Shown here one piece after another: positions 38,701 to 54,070 of a stretch of 64,000 bases of DNA (the first letter of the stretch is position 1; each line of letters starts with the position of its first letter). The stretch is from NCBI GenBank assembly GCA_963693285.1, contig OY848922.1:5444923-5508922 (forward strand). Direction: 5' to 3'. Position numbers and translations under genes: made by a program. Below the pieces are notes generated by a model, which was not told where the DNA came from, ran no database searches, and saw only the letters and a list, made by a program, of their open reading frames with translations. Origin of the DNA: Xestospongia muta (lineage: Eukaryota > Porifera > Demospongiae > Haplosclerida > Petrosiidae).

Positions 38701-41700
38701 TTTAGTCCCAACAATTTTAACAATATATTGTGTAATTGCCTTTATTGTCCCATTCCACAGCTACCCAATAAGCCTGTAAACTTAACAAGTACCAACTGAC
38801 AGGTATGTACACCATCATAGGGGTAGGAAAGAGGGGCAGGAGGGGTTGAACCCCCCCCCCCCATTCAAAATCAGGGGGGCTAAGCTCCCCCTGGTTTGTA
38901 GTCAAGACTATGTACATAATAACCACTTGACTGAAGTGGTTTTGAAACTGATATTATTAGGTTATTAAAAATTATACCAACTGATTTTGTGGCATTGAAT
39001 TTGTCTGTTTCTGCTCTCTATTGTCTAGATTCTTTACTAATCTCAACCTTCAACCAATAAATAACTCTATCATATTAAGATGTTACCACTAGCTCTATTA
39101 TAGAATTCTATTCCCCTGCTGAGCTTGGACATGTAATTTCCAATACTGAAATCTCTATTTAATCAAATCGTTTGGTGTTACATGTTAGCAAAACTTTCCT
39201 TTTTTTCCTTATTTTATACAAATTCAGTTCTAAGATTAAAAAAGGTATGAAAGTATTTGTTCATCTTTATACTAAAGTCAATCAAGTTACTCTTCTTATA
39301 CCAACCAATGACATGGTTCTAATCATAAAAGATTAGAGTGACATAAGCTGCAGTCATGATAAAATGAGACATAGCCAAAAACCTTCTATCTATAGTTAAT
39401 GACTGAGACAATATTAGCAATAAACTAAGCTATGGTTAATAATCAATTATTTTGTAGAAAAAGAATGTTGTTAGTAGACTATATAGTTGCAGTATAATTA
39501 CAGAAGTTTGTTCAAAGTGGTCATGATCAGAATAATTATATTCATTGGTTGATATTTTAAGATATTAACCTAAGTCTAAAATAATGAAAACAATTACTAT
39601 TGAATTTATATTACTAACAATGAAATATTTGATGGAAAAGGAATGTTGGTAGCTTATTGCTGGTGACAAATGATACTTGAGTATTTCGTTTGTACAGATC
39701 ATGGAAAACTATACATGTACAGAGTTATAACATGATAAACTTATTCTTAGGTTTATTTGGTACATTGAACACACCAGGTACATGAGTGAAGTGATTATGT
39801 CAGTCTTCACATTTAACAAACAATAACATATAGCACAAAAGAGTATTTTCACTGATCTATTATAATATTTTAATATCATGCTTAGGATATTATTTTTAAA
39901 ATATGACTACTTGATGTAATCACACTGTGATCTTTCATACCTTATCAACAACAGTAATGTCAGCACCATTACTAATTAACATTTTGATGATCTCTGGATG
40001 ATTATTGCGAGCTGCCCAATGTAATATAGTCTGGCCATACTGTAACAATAAAACAAAGAAGCAATACATACACAATGTACACTATACAGATCAATTTCAA
40101 CTCAATGTATTATTAACACATAAGACATTTATGACTTTAATAATTTCACTTAAACATCCACTATGTTATATTGTCAACATGGTACAATTATTATACAGTT
40201 ATAGATACTTATTATAATACAATGTATTAAAACAAAGAACATTATTCCAGATATTGTTACATAGTCATGTAAATAGTTAGATTTATATTATGATAGATGA
40301 TTTGTTATTAGTTGTGTTCTTAGTCATGTAGGATGAGAGTGGGAATGTTCAAGTTATGAAGTTAATTTTAATTGTGGTCAGTAAAGGAAGAGTGTAATTA
40401 ATTCTCTTTCAATTTGCATATCAAAGAAAAACTGATGGCAAGTATTTTCTTAAGATTTATTGTAAACATTACAACTATTCCTTATTGGGACAATCTTCAG
40501 TAATTATGTTACGTCAATTAGCAATTGTACAAACACTCCTGCATGAGACAAATTAAATGCATGAAACTATAAAACACATAATGTTTCCTTCTTCTTCGCT
40601 ACTTTTTTACAAGAAACTATAACCATGTTGATAATAAGTATAGGCTTATATTGTAGATGTTTTTATTATTAAAACTAGAAAAGTAACTACTCATCGTAAT
40701 AGTAATAGCAATTAATGCTGCTATTCTGTTGCTCACAAAATGAATAGCTCCCATCATAAGGTGTGACTGTTTTTTTAACTGCAGTCATGACAATGAAATA
40801 TTGACCAAAATAAGCTTATAAGAATCTATATATACTTAATGAATCAAATGAAGTTAACCAAAAAAATACACTATGACTAACAATGAAATATTTGATGGAA
40901 AAGAAATGTTGGTAGCTTATTGCTGGTGACAAATGATACTTGAGCATTTTGTTTGTACAGATCATGCAAAACTATATATATATATATATATATATATACA
41001 GTGTTATAACATGATAAACTTATTCTTAGGTTAATTTGGTACATTGAACACAACAGGTACATGAGTGAAGTGATTATGCCAGTCTTCACATTTAAAAAAA
41101 CAATAACATATAGCACAAAAGAGTATTTACACTGATCAATAATAACATTTTAATATCATGCTTAGGATATTATTCATAAAATATGACTACTTGATGTAAT
41201 CACACTGTGATCTTTCATACCTTATCAACAACAGTAATGTCAGCACCATTAGTAATTAATATTTTGATGATCTCTGGATGATTATTGGTGGCTGCAATAA
41301 GTAATGCAGTATGGCCATCCTGTAGTAATAAAACAAAGAAGCAGTACATATTCAATGAACACTATAAAGACAAATTTCAACTCAATGTATTATTAACACA
41401 TAATACATTTATGATTTTAATAATTTCACTTAAACATCCACTATGTTATATTGTCAACATGGTACAATTATTATAAAGTTATTTTCATGTATATATACCT
41501 ACTAAATATACTCTAGACTAGTATACTACATTACTAAACTCTTAACAAACCAATCTATCTAAACACAGGTATAATTAATATAATTGTGCCAGAGAACCTC
41601 TGCAACTTTTAGGAATATAATGAGTATATCAAATATAAGGTCACAGTTATGAAAGCTGTAGCTAAACTAGTAGCTGTTTTTTGACAAGACTATAGTTCAA

Positions 41701-44700
41701 GCTAAATGCTTGAAGTAATCCTTTTATCAATGAATTAAAACAAAAAATAAGTGTTCCATATTCCACCCGATCTCCTATAATTATAAAAAAATGGCTTAAG
41801 TTAAGCTAAATTGATTAGAGAGTGTGAAAATTATGTAATTAAATATAGGTTTCAGATAGGGCAGTTATTATAGTAGAAATGCAAAACAATAACTTTTCAT
41901 TTGTATTTGTCGTTATTGATGTTACACAATTAACAGTCTAGTCTATCTTTTACAAAAGATAACAGAGACTCATTTTCAGTGATTTATTCAAACTGGATTA
42001 TGTGTATATTATATACATATTGTTAAAGGGATAGCAGTAAAAAAGTGAAAACCATTATTTAGATTTTTACAGAAGAAAGTTCAGTAAATAATATATATAA
42101 AATTATCATAATTTCTTGAACTTTGGATAAAATTTATCAAAAATAGTTTTTATAAGTTTTATGTGCCAAATTTAGTAGTGTTGATCTAATTAATTAACAT
42201 TGCTATTTGTGATATCTCTTTTCATTTAATGACAAACTGTATACCTGCAACTGCCAATAATGTAATTGTGTTGTTATCTCTGTTTAATAAATAATCCAAG
42301 TACACTATGTTATCTCACTTTATTAATTACAGTCATATCTGCTCCTTGTTCCAATAAGAACTCAGCCACTTTGAGATGTCCCTTCATACATGCTAGCATC
42401 AATGGAGTATTACCATCCTAAAGAATTATAAATATGATATAAAATGGTCAATTTGAAGAAAATCATTATGTGCAATATAACAATTGCCTTTAGTCACAAC
42501 AGGATAGGAAAATGCTTTAATTTAGCATAATATTATAGAACTTAACCTAATCACAATTCAATCATTATAAAAAGTATTGTTTTAGCTTCACCAATCAAAA
42601 TGGCATTCATCTATAAATAATATTGTATTGCTATGTCCCAAAGATTATTTCTTTTCAAGCATATCATTTCATAACACATAGAGATGAAAATATTTTAATG
42701 TAGTACAGCAATATAGATAAGAAATAGCTAGGTTTATACTAACAAAATTAAACTTTAATCAACTTTAAGAGTACTGGAGATGCCAAGAAGTTTAATTGAA
42801 TAATTATACTGCATGGCTATCAAAATTTATTAGTGCAGCATCAGTAGTGTTAAAGTTGCTGTAACAGCTATTTAATTGATGAGGACCGTCTTTGATACAA
42901 TCTTACAATTAAGACTATATTTGACTAACATTCCGAAAAAAAAGAGCATTGATCTAGTAGATGATCCCATCCAAACTTGGACCTTGAAGACAAAATGTGA
43001 CAGTCTTGTTTCGTCCAAGGAAAAAATTTACAGACAGAAAATGTCCTAGTAGACAAGTTGTGCTGCAACATTGATCCAAAAATTGATTATTGGTGCTGGA
43101 TTCAATCCTATCTTGTTAAATTCCAACCAATTGTGGAGAAATATCATGTTCTAAAGTTTACATGTGAATTAATTACAATGGGTGTAATGTAAAGTTCTAA
43201 ATTAATTTATAACTGAACTAATAATATACTCAAGTATGTGGTAGCACTTTTGTAAATTTAATATGAGTCAATTCTGTCTTTGGTTTAATTAATTTTAGTC
43301 CAAACAAGTGGTTGGAGTATAAGAAAAATGTTAGACTACAAAACCTTCATATTTACAAGCAAGTGTTTGAGATAAGACTATGCCTTTAGTTGCAGCCAAA
43401 TATTTGTTTGGGTATCATCAACCCAAACAAATATTTTTAGGAGTTTGTAATCCTTAATACCCTATTAATAATATAATGTTTAAATCATAGCAAATCACTA
43501 GAAAACAGACAAAGAATTTTGACTAAGAACAAACGAATGAAATGGTCTAACTGTAATAATTTAGTATTATTTCCTATTGTTGTATGGCTTTTTGTTAAAA
43601 TAATTGTGTGCACTTCCTGTTCTCTCATCAGTTGTAATCATTGTTGGCTAGTTGATATGAGAGTTATTTCTAAAGCTGCGTAAACCTACTATATCATATT
43701 GGTGGCGAGGCTATTTATTAGAAGCAATGATAACAAGGTTGCTAATATGATTTGACGAGTTTGATCCCAAACTGGAGAGCTGGAACAGTAGACAGAGAGA
43801 CTGTGACATTTCCTGGATGGTAATGTTATTGAAGATGCTGCAAGGAAACAGTCTACATATTTATCAGTTGTAGGACCAATCACTTAAAAGCTATTCATAA
43901 ACCATATTGCACAGAAAAGCAAAGTAAGAAAGGCTGCAACAATTTACAAAAAATTCTCAAGGATCACTATGACTTTAGTGTTCTAAGATTTTTTGAAGAT
44001 ATGAATGAGTTTTGGACATGAACACAGAAACACAATTCATAGCTGAATATAGAGCACTTGGTCAACATTGTCATCATTGTAACTTTAGAGCATCCATGAT
44101 CAGGAATAACAAAGTGTACTGAATTGACAATGTACATTTGGAATGAAGACTACACTCCAGAGGAATTATGAAATTCACAATAAGTTAGGTTTAGTCATTT
44201 TTAGTCTAGGTTTGAGCTGTAGTGGAAAAACTTTCTTGTTTGGTCATAATGTACCATACTCATAACGTTTTTTTGTGACGAAAAGACAGATAACTTTTTC
44301 GTCAGTCTATCCACAACGTTAGAGTAACTTACACAAGATCGTGCGGATCTCTTTCGGCCGCCTCCTACAGGACAAACGAGCGAAAGAACGAACTTCTTTA
44401 CCCTGCTACCATAAAGTACAATCCCTAACTTGTTTATTCTGATACCTTTGATAATTTATTATCTTTACTGTGCGAAGTAACAAAGTTTATAAAAAATATT
44501 TTCGGGCACATGCGTAGGCGACAACAATTATGTCAATTCGTACGAGCGGCAAAACTCTTCTCACGATTAAGCAAACTGAGAAAACTATGGCTGCTAGGAT
44601 TGGTTGATGATTGAACTACAACAGCATAGCCAAACCATTTCTTTCAGCAAGGAGTTCACTTATCCAAAGAGCAAATGATCAGAGTGGGTGTGGACATGAG

Positions 44701-47700
44701 TATTCGGACACACCTTCATCAGTGCAGCGTACTTTCAATGTGGCTCAACTTGTTTGCTCTCACTCTCCCCTTAGCTCTCAAATTTGTCATTGCTTTCATT
44801 ATTGCTCTCATTCTTACTTTTAACTTTGCTCTTAACGTCATTGTGGCCTTTGCTCTCAACGTGTTCACTCTCATTGTGGCCTTTGCTCTCAACGTCTTCA
44901 CTCTCATTGGGGCCTTTGCTCTCAACGTGTGTCAATGAATGTGTGTGAAGGTGTATAGAATATAGTTGACAACAGAAAAAGCAGTTTACAAAACAGCATA
45001 TTTCAGTGAATTTATTAGTATGTAAAACACAATATATCCTAGTCACACCCCAACTCCTCCTCTTCACTACACTTTACTACTCACAAATATATCTTTCTAA
45101 CTCTAGCTTAATATTCACTTTTATTCTAATCAGTGCCAGGTTTAAGGAACTTGACAGTAGAGATAACCTCTCAGTAAACTTTACAAGTTACAATTGAGAC
45201 TATATTTGGACTAACATTCAGAAAAAAAGACCATTGATTTTGGAATAACTATCAAATAAAAAAATGATAGCATAATTGTATTGGAAAGAAGATTACAAAT
45301 TGCTACCAAGTGATAAAATTATTATGAACCAGTACTGGTGGTAAGCAGCAATGACTTCTCTTAAACTTGTGTTATGGTCAGCCATAACATTTTCTTAGGT
45401 CAGTGGTAGTTCTAAGTGAAATGAATATCAAGATATAGCATGTAGAATAATTACACTTGTCATTAATGCTTCCTACAAGAGTTCTTTGACTATAGAATAA
45501 ATATACTGATCATTTTTCCATCAGACTAGCAATATTATTATATAAAGTATCCTCAATATATTCAACCTATTGGTTACTTTTGAAACTGATTTTTTTGATC
45601 ATTATATTATTTTAAAAATTCCCAAAAAGTTTATGGAGACAACTTTGTCTGTTTCTGCTCTCTATTGTCCATACCTTTTATTAATCTCAACTTTCAAATA
45701 ATAAATAACTCTATCACATTTATATATGTCTTCACTAGCTCTATTATAGAATGATATTCCCCTGCTGAGCTTGAACCTGTCATTTTCTATATTGAAATCT
45801 TTACTTAATGAAGTGTTTTTGTGTGACATATTACCAAACTTTCATTCTTTTATAATCCCTGCAAGTTTCATCTGGTGTACTCATGTAATAAATATTCTAA
45901 TCATTCTAGTAAGTTATAAAAGGTTCTGTTTAATGATATCTATTATATCTATTATGCCGTACTCCAAATGATGACTGAAACTAATGAAATTAAGTGTCTA
46001 CAAATTCAGTTGAGTTTTAAGCAACAACATTGTCTATTTCTAATTCTTATTTACCCTAGACTTATACATACACTTTTGAGGCCATAGTTTTACATGGATT
46101 TAATAAAGACTGTACAACATGTAATAGCTGCTTCCTCTTTTGCTTTATTTTATAGAAAACTCAGTTTTAAGACTACCATTTCTTTCATGTTTGTTAATGT
46201 TATGAAAGTGTTTGTTAATCCTAATACTAAAATCAATCATGTTTCACTTCTTATACCAACCAATGGCATAGCTCTGATCATTAAGGATTACTGCGTCTTA
46301 GCTGCAGTCATGATATAAAGAAAGATGGCCAAAAACCTTCTATCCATACTTAATGACTGAAACAATGTTAGCAAGAAACTTAACTATGACTACAACATTG
46401 TTCTACAGTCATGCTCAAATACAGTTACTGTAATATACTCTAGATAATATGTCATGATATACTGGATTACTATTCAATAATGGAAGACTCTATAATAAGT
46501 TGAGAGTACTTAACAAACCGGTCTGTTCAAATGCAGCAAGAAACTAAGGAAATTATGTATGCACAAAGTAATGAGTGTAATTAATGTAATAATGTTACAA
46601 ACTTAAAACACATGGTAAACCTGATAGCACAAGTGTATTATGGTCATTGAAAAGGAATAGATACAGTATTAAAGATCATTAATAACAATTACATCAAAAT
46701 AAACAGATAAGCAAAAATATTATATACAAATACAACTACATACATTTCCCTTTATCTATAACCAGAGATGAAAATATTTTAATTAGCACAGCATTATAGA
46801 TATCTTTATGAGACATTAATATTTTGCTAAGACATTTCTATTATACAAATTTATATTATAATAATTAATTTTAAAACATTCTAAAGTTTATTGGTTGTAC
46901 AAGAAATATATATATTGCTGAATGTATTATAATTCATAAATAAAAGTTTGCTATGTTACTTTTTAATATAATGTTATTTCACATACATAATAACAGATGT
47001 CCTAACACTAGTAACTTGTGTTATGTTCAGACATAATGTTTTTTAAATGAATAGTAGCATATAAATGAAATGAATATCATGATAAAGCATCAACAGTACA
47101 GTTGACGTTAAAAGGTTTCAATGAATGTGTCTCATAGAGTATAGGATATAGCTGTTGAATTACAGTAAACAGGAAGAGCGCTTTACAAAGCACCACATTT
47201 CAGCAAATGTTTACATGGAAACAGGTATTATATGTAAAACACTATGTATCCTAGTCTCATACAAACTCCTCCTGTTCATTACATGCTTGTTACTATTTAC
47301 AAATCTCTGTCTAAGTATATCGCTTCATTTGTTTTCTTTTATTCTATTCGGGACAAATGATACTTGAGCATTTCGTTTGTACAGATCATGGAAACTATAT
47401 ATGTACAGAGTTATAACATGATAAACTTATTTTTAGGTAATTTGGTACATTGAACACACCAGGTACATAATTGAAGTGATTATGCTAGTCTTCACATTTA
47501 ACAAACAATAACAAATAGCACAAAAGAGTATTTTCACTGATCAATAATAACATTTTAATATCATGCTTAGGATATTATTCATAAAATATGACTACTTGAT
47601 GTAATCACACTGTGATCTTTCATACCTTATCAACAACAGTAATGTCAGCACCATTAGTAATTACTATTTTGATGATGTCTGGATTATTATTGGTGGCTGC

Positions 47701-50376
47701 AATATGTAATGCAGTATGGCCATCCTGCAACAATAAAACAAAGAAGCAGTACATATTCAATGAACACTATAAAGATAAATTTCAACTCAATGTATTATTA
47801 ACACATAATATGTTTATGATTTAAATAATTTCACTTAAACATCCACTATGTGATATTGTTAACATGGTACAATTATTATAAAGTTATGTTCATGTATATA
47901 TACCTACTAAATATACTCTAGACTAGTATGCTACATTACTAAACTCAAACCAATCTATCTAAACACAGGAATAATTAATATAATTGTGCCAGAGAACCTT
48001 TGCTACTTTTAGGAATATAATGAGTATATCCAATAATAGGAAGAAGAGAGATTACTATTAGTTATTGTAGAGTCTGAAGGACCTAATCTACTCAAAAGAG
48101 ACTGGTTGAGCACATGATAAATCAGGTCTGAGTGAAGGAAGATTTAACAACACCCTTTTCAAGATACTCTGATATTTTCCAAAATGAACTAGGCACCATC
48201 AAAGCTGTAACTGCCAGCATTGTAGTAAAAGAGAGAGCCACTCCAAGATTTTGTCATCCATGACTGGTACCATTTGCACTCCGTTCAAAGGTAGATAAAC
48301 TTGCTGTTTTAAAAATTATTATAACTCTTGTCTCTAATATTATACATTGCATATGTCTTAAGCTACCTTCGAATGTATTAGTGTAAAAGACTTCATAGGA
48401 TTGTATCATGTCGATGATATCAAGATGGACACAATTGTTGCTGTATTAAAAGACATGATTCTTTGATTAAATCTGAACCTATCAATCTGTAGGATCCAGT
48501 GTTATGACAGTGCACCTAATATGAAGAAAGCTGCTGCAAAAATTAAGGCTACTGAGCCCAAAGCCCTTTACCTACACTGCTATGGCAATAGTTTGAACTT
48601 GGCTGTGTCAGATACTATTAAATTCACCTAGCCAATGATCATGCTTTAGAAATTTGTAAGCTTGTCAAATATTCTACAAGAATATGAAAATGAAAGAGGA
48701 GTTGACACCACATGTTCCTGGCCTCTGCACATTTTGTCCAACTCACTGGGTTGTAAGAGGTAACTCATTTTAAAGTATTCATTGAAATTATCTTTCACTT
48801 TCTGCCACATGGGAGGAATTAGTGACTGTTGTTCAACAATCTGAAGTAAAAGTTCAAATTAATGGTGTTACAGCTATAATGAAACAGTTCAAGTTCTGTT
48901 CAGCCTAATGCTAGTTGAGTGTGTCCTAAAACACACTGATATCTCAGCAAGACCATGCAAGCTACAAACATATCAGCAATCCAAGCTCAGCTAGTAAGTA
49001 AATTGTGTGTTGATACCCTTGAAAAAATTAGAGATGAATCAAATTTTAATTTCTTTTCGGATAATTGCAGACCCAGGCAGAAATAGATGTAAATGATCTG
49101 TACTTGATCATCCTTGCAAACTACCTAAGTGTTATGAAGAATGTCAAGAGGAGCCAAACGTTCATAGTACTCCTAAGTTCTACTATCACTCATTGTATTA
49201 TGAATGTCTTGATGTCTTCACTTCTGCAATCAAAAGCAGGCTCCATCAGAAAGATTATTAACAAACATTTAACTGACACAGTTAATCATAAAGAAATACT
49301 TAATAACTTTATCACTATTAATGATGAATGTTGTAAACATTTTGGAATACTTCCTTAAGAAATTAGCATTTGGTCTGTGTATAGTGTAAACATCTATTTT
49401 ATTCTTTTTTCAATGATCATGAATTGCTGGAATTTTAGTACTTCATTTCCAATGGCCTGGGCAGCTCATTTCAGCTTTCTCAACCCCTGTATAGTTGTTT
49501 TATAAATGGTTGTCAAAGCTTAGCTGTGATTCTAGACATGTATATACAATATATATATTATGTATATTATGTGTTGTAGTTATATTGTGTGCTAATTTTC
49601 ACATATAAGCCTTATCAACCATAGATAAGCTATAGAAGTTACACCTACAAGATTGCCATGGTAACTACCGTAGTTGCACGCGTAAGTACACATGGGCGAT
49701 TGGAGTTTATTTGGAATTTGAAAGTTGTAGGCGCTTACTAGGGATTTTTAAAAGACTTCTAATAAGCGCCCATGTATGAATAATTAATTAATTACAATCA
49801 GGCATATAAATTTGTCACACCACAAAGTATTTCAGATTCTGAATCATCTCACCAAGAATCTGCACGTATGACTGATCTCTAATTTGTAACAGAATCATTT
49901 ACATGAAACTATCATGTTAACAAGTCAATATCGAGTCCAGATATAGGGGAGACACTTTCAACAAAGAAGGAACACAACAATCCTCATGATAGATTCACTG
50001 TTGCTGTGATGAAGGGCAAATTGATAGTTGGTCATATCCCAAAAGAAATTTCAAAGATATATTGGTTCTTTCTTCACAAAGGAGGAACGATACCCTGTAC
50101 AGTCAAGGACAAAAGGAGAAGATCCTCCATTGAGCAAGGCAGTTTAGGAGTGCCTTGTGAGCTGACTTTTCAATTCCAAACGGAACAAAAGACAATGAAA
50201 CTTTAATGTCTGAAATTTGAAAATTGATAGCCTAACTTTTTTCTCATAGCTCAACAAGTGCGACAAAAATATGATGGTGGGCGCTTACATAGGGGTAGGC
50301 GCTTGTTTTGGGAATAATGGTACCTGATTTGTGAAAAGGTACCGCTTCTTTCAAACCATTATAAACCATTGACTAT

Positions 50377-50442
<66 letters not shown>

Positions 50443-53400
50443 GTATGATATAATTCAAAGCATGGCTTGACACATAACGCTACTTTACATTTATTTGAAA
50501 TTGTATGTTGTGGTCTTTCTATCATTTGTTTCTTATGACTACAGACAATACATTCATGTGGCAGGGTTTCATCTAGAAACTCTCACTAGGGGGGGAAGTC
50601 TCATGATAGTAGTGAATGGGTGGGGTAAAGCTAATTGCCTAAACTTAATGGGTGGGGCCGCGTTAGTTCTAATTAGAGAGCACCATAGTACACATGGCCT
50701 AACCTAGTATGGCACTAGAAAGATATTTCAGGAAACGAAGTGCAAGTACCAGTTCTGAACCTGTATCTGAAGCTGGTAGCAGTAGTTCTTATCTGTCACA
50801 AGAGTTAGATGTTGTGGACAATGAACCTAAGCGATTATGTGAGGAGGCCACAAGCTCAGGCCAATGTTCAGTGACAGAGAAGATGAGAGCCTACAAGAAG
50901 AACATGAGGTACAATCCTACTTGGCAAACAAAGTGGAAATGGCTGATTTATGACGAAAACGAGGACGGCATGCTTTGCTCAGTCTGCGTGAAGTACGGCA
51001 AGCCACCGCCCCAATCACGCGGAGCTTGGGTAACACACGTCCAGTCAAGAACTGGGCTAAGGCTTCAGAACTGTTTGGTAAACATGCGAAAAGCAAATGG
51101 CATTTAGCTTCTACAGAGACTCAAGCTTTATCAGAGCTAGCAGAGCAACATGGAGATGTTATGGATCGAATGCTAGCTGCTTCTGAACTGGAAAGGCGTC
51201 AGAACCGCGAGCTTATGAAGAAGCTAATGCGATCCCTGTATTTTCTTGTGAGGCACCGCATTCCGCATACAACCACTTTTAAAGATCTCATCAAGCTTCA
51301 AATTGAAAACGGCAATGGGCAACTGAAAATGCACAAAGATAAGGCCCCTTCTAATGTAACTTACCTGTCCAATATAACAATAGCTGATCTTTTGAAAAGC
51401 ATTAGCCATGTGATAGAGCATGAACTGCTCATGCAAATGCAGGCTAGTCCATTTTTCTCTATCATGGCTGATGAGAGCACAGACATAGCATCAATGGAAG
51501 AGTTATCAATTTGTGGCAGGTGGCTTTTTGAAGGAGAACCTGTTGAGCATTTCTTAGGCATTGTGCATGCAAAGGAAGTCACTGCTGAGGCCATTACTAC
51601 ATATTTGCTTCAATTCTTCACTGAAAGAGGCCTATTTCTTAAAAAGCTAAGGGGGTTAGGGTTTGATGGAGCGAGTACCATGTCTGGAGAAAAAAGTGGG
51701 GTACAGGTTAGGTTAAGGGTATACTCTCCTACTGCTCTGTATGTACACTGCCGCTGCCACCAACTGCAGTTAGCAGCAATCCATGCTTCAAAGGAACACA
51801 ATGAAGTCAAACGTGTGTTAGGAACTCTTTTAACTATATGGAAAACCTTCCATTATTCACCTAAAAAGGCTGAAACACTAGTTGAAATCCAAGCAGTTCT
51901 AAACTCCCCAGAAATCAGAGTCAATAAGCCAAGTGACACAAGGTGGCTTGCTCAGGAACGTTGTGTTCGTGCAGTACGACTAATGCTTCCAGCACTAGTT
52001 GAAACCTTTGAAAAAATATATGAATATTCTGGTGATGCTGAAGCATATGGGATTGCTAAACTTATATGTACTTACAAATTTGTTGCCTGTTTATATATGC
52101 TGTGCGATGTCTTGCACACACTTGCGAAGCTTCACTGTAGCTTCCAAAGCAAGGATCTTGATCTGGCTACTGTTCCAACTCTAATACAGTGCACTCTTTC
52201 AAGGCTAATGGAAATCAAGGAATGTGTTTTATCTAGTACCTGGTTTAAGGATCATATAGCTGTTTTCACAGATTCATCCCAGCTTGGAACACGTAACATT
52301 AATGTGTCTGATAATGATCAAGACTACTTTATTACCAATGTGTATCGACCATATAATCAAAGTGTAATTGACCACATACGAACCAGACTGAGATCTTCTG
52401 ATGTGTTTTCTGCCTTTTCTATATTTGACCCATCAAATTTACCCAACTCCAAGGAATCTCTCTCTTCATATGGAATGGACACAATTTCAGTACTCACTGA
52501 CTTCTATGGCAAAGAGCAGCAGGTGAAATTCCAAGATTATATTGGACATTCCTCCCCAGATGTGGACTTAGAGCAAACAAAAGCAGAGTGGAAGATATTT
52601 CGAAGAATAATGTTTGCAAAATTTAAGAAGGAAACATCCCCTACTGTTTTACGCAATGTCTTGGCTAGTGACACTTTGTCTGCTGGTTTTCCTAATCTTG
52701 TAAAGTTGGCATCTATAGCAGTTGTGCTACCAGTTACAACAGCAACTGTTGAGAGAACCTTCAGTGACATTAAAATGGTTAAAACAAGGCTAAGAAGCAG
52801 ATTAGGAGAAGACACACTGGATTATGCACTGCGAATATGCATTGAGGGTCCAGAAACACTAGATGATGAGACTCTAGAATGTATTATTAGTCATTGGAAA
52901 GATCAAAAGAAACGTCGTATTGTTTTGTAATTGTATATATTATATTCTAACATGACATGATGCAAAGATCTAGGGGGGGAAGTCTGGGATTTAGGGGGGG
53001 AAGCTTCCCCTGCGCCCCCCCCTGTAGATGAAACCCTGTGTGGTGATGGTTTCCAATTGAACAAGATGGTATTTATCCAAGGAAATGACACTCATGGAGG
53101 CATGCTTCTGGAGGGTGTCGTGGAGAAGATGCAGATGAAGTAAGATCAATACTGGCTATGGTGAGTATTTGTGTTTGTGTTGCTAGCTTTATAAACGGTT
53201 ATCAAAGCTTAGTCGTGATTCTAGACATGTATATACAGTATATATATTATGTATATTATGTGTTGTAGTTATATTGTGTGCTAGTTTTCACATATAAGCT
53301 TCGTCAAGGATAGATAAGCTACTGAGGTTACACTTACCAGATTGCCATGGTAACTACTAGTCAGTCATCTTCATTATTGTAACCTAGGTTGTGTATTTTA

Positions 53401-53977
53401 CAGTATATACCGTAGTTCCCTGAGTAAGTACCCATGGGCACTTGCAGTTCATTTGGAATTTGAAAGATGTGGGAGCTTACTAGGAATTTTAAAAAAGACT
53501 TCTAATAAGCGCCCATGTATGAATAATTAATTAATTGATAGTTGTTCATATCGCAAAAAATTTTTTAAAGATATGTTGGTTGTTTCTTCACAAAGGAGAA
53601 CGATACCCTGTACAGTCAAGGACAAAAGGAGAAGATCCTCCATTGAGCAAGGCAGTTTAGAAGTGCCTTGTGAGCTGACCTTTTCAATTCCAAACAGAAC
53701 AAAAAACAACGAAACTTTAATGTCTGAAATTTGAAAATTGCTAGCCTAACTTATTTCTCATTGCTCAACACGTAATAATAGCCATAGTAACCACAAATCT
53801 AAGATGGTGAGATGGGGGTGTGCACTTACATGGGGAATTGACATTTTTCTTTAACGACAATAATATGAGGGTGGGCGCTTACATAGAGGTGGGCACTGGT
53901 TCGGGGAACGACAGTATATATATGTGACCTAATTTGTGAAAAGGGACCACTTCTTTCAAACCATTATAAATGCTTGA

Positions 53978-54070
<93 letters not shown>

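Larger units (their letters stand above)
49497..50561. repeat. Segmental duplication copy 1 (with 53189-54210)
   Basis: The order is TTTATAAA.GGTT.TCAAAGC, ACATATAAGC, GCCATGGTAACTAC, a pogo-like element, a TA microsatellite, and ATGTTGTGGTCTTTCTA. It recurs about 3.7 kb away. The hAT element is inserted at the right edge of this copy. Confidence 0.7.

Noticed and set aside
44675..45067. Overlapping open frames with repeated RAKATMRV or ESKGHNESE words
   Set aside because: They are translations of a 33-bp minisatellite in several frames; no start context, splice support or homology.
51224..52815. Minus-strand frames across 51.2-52.8 kb
   Set aside because: Shadows of the hAT transposase coding on +.
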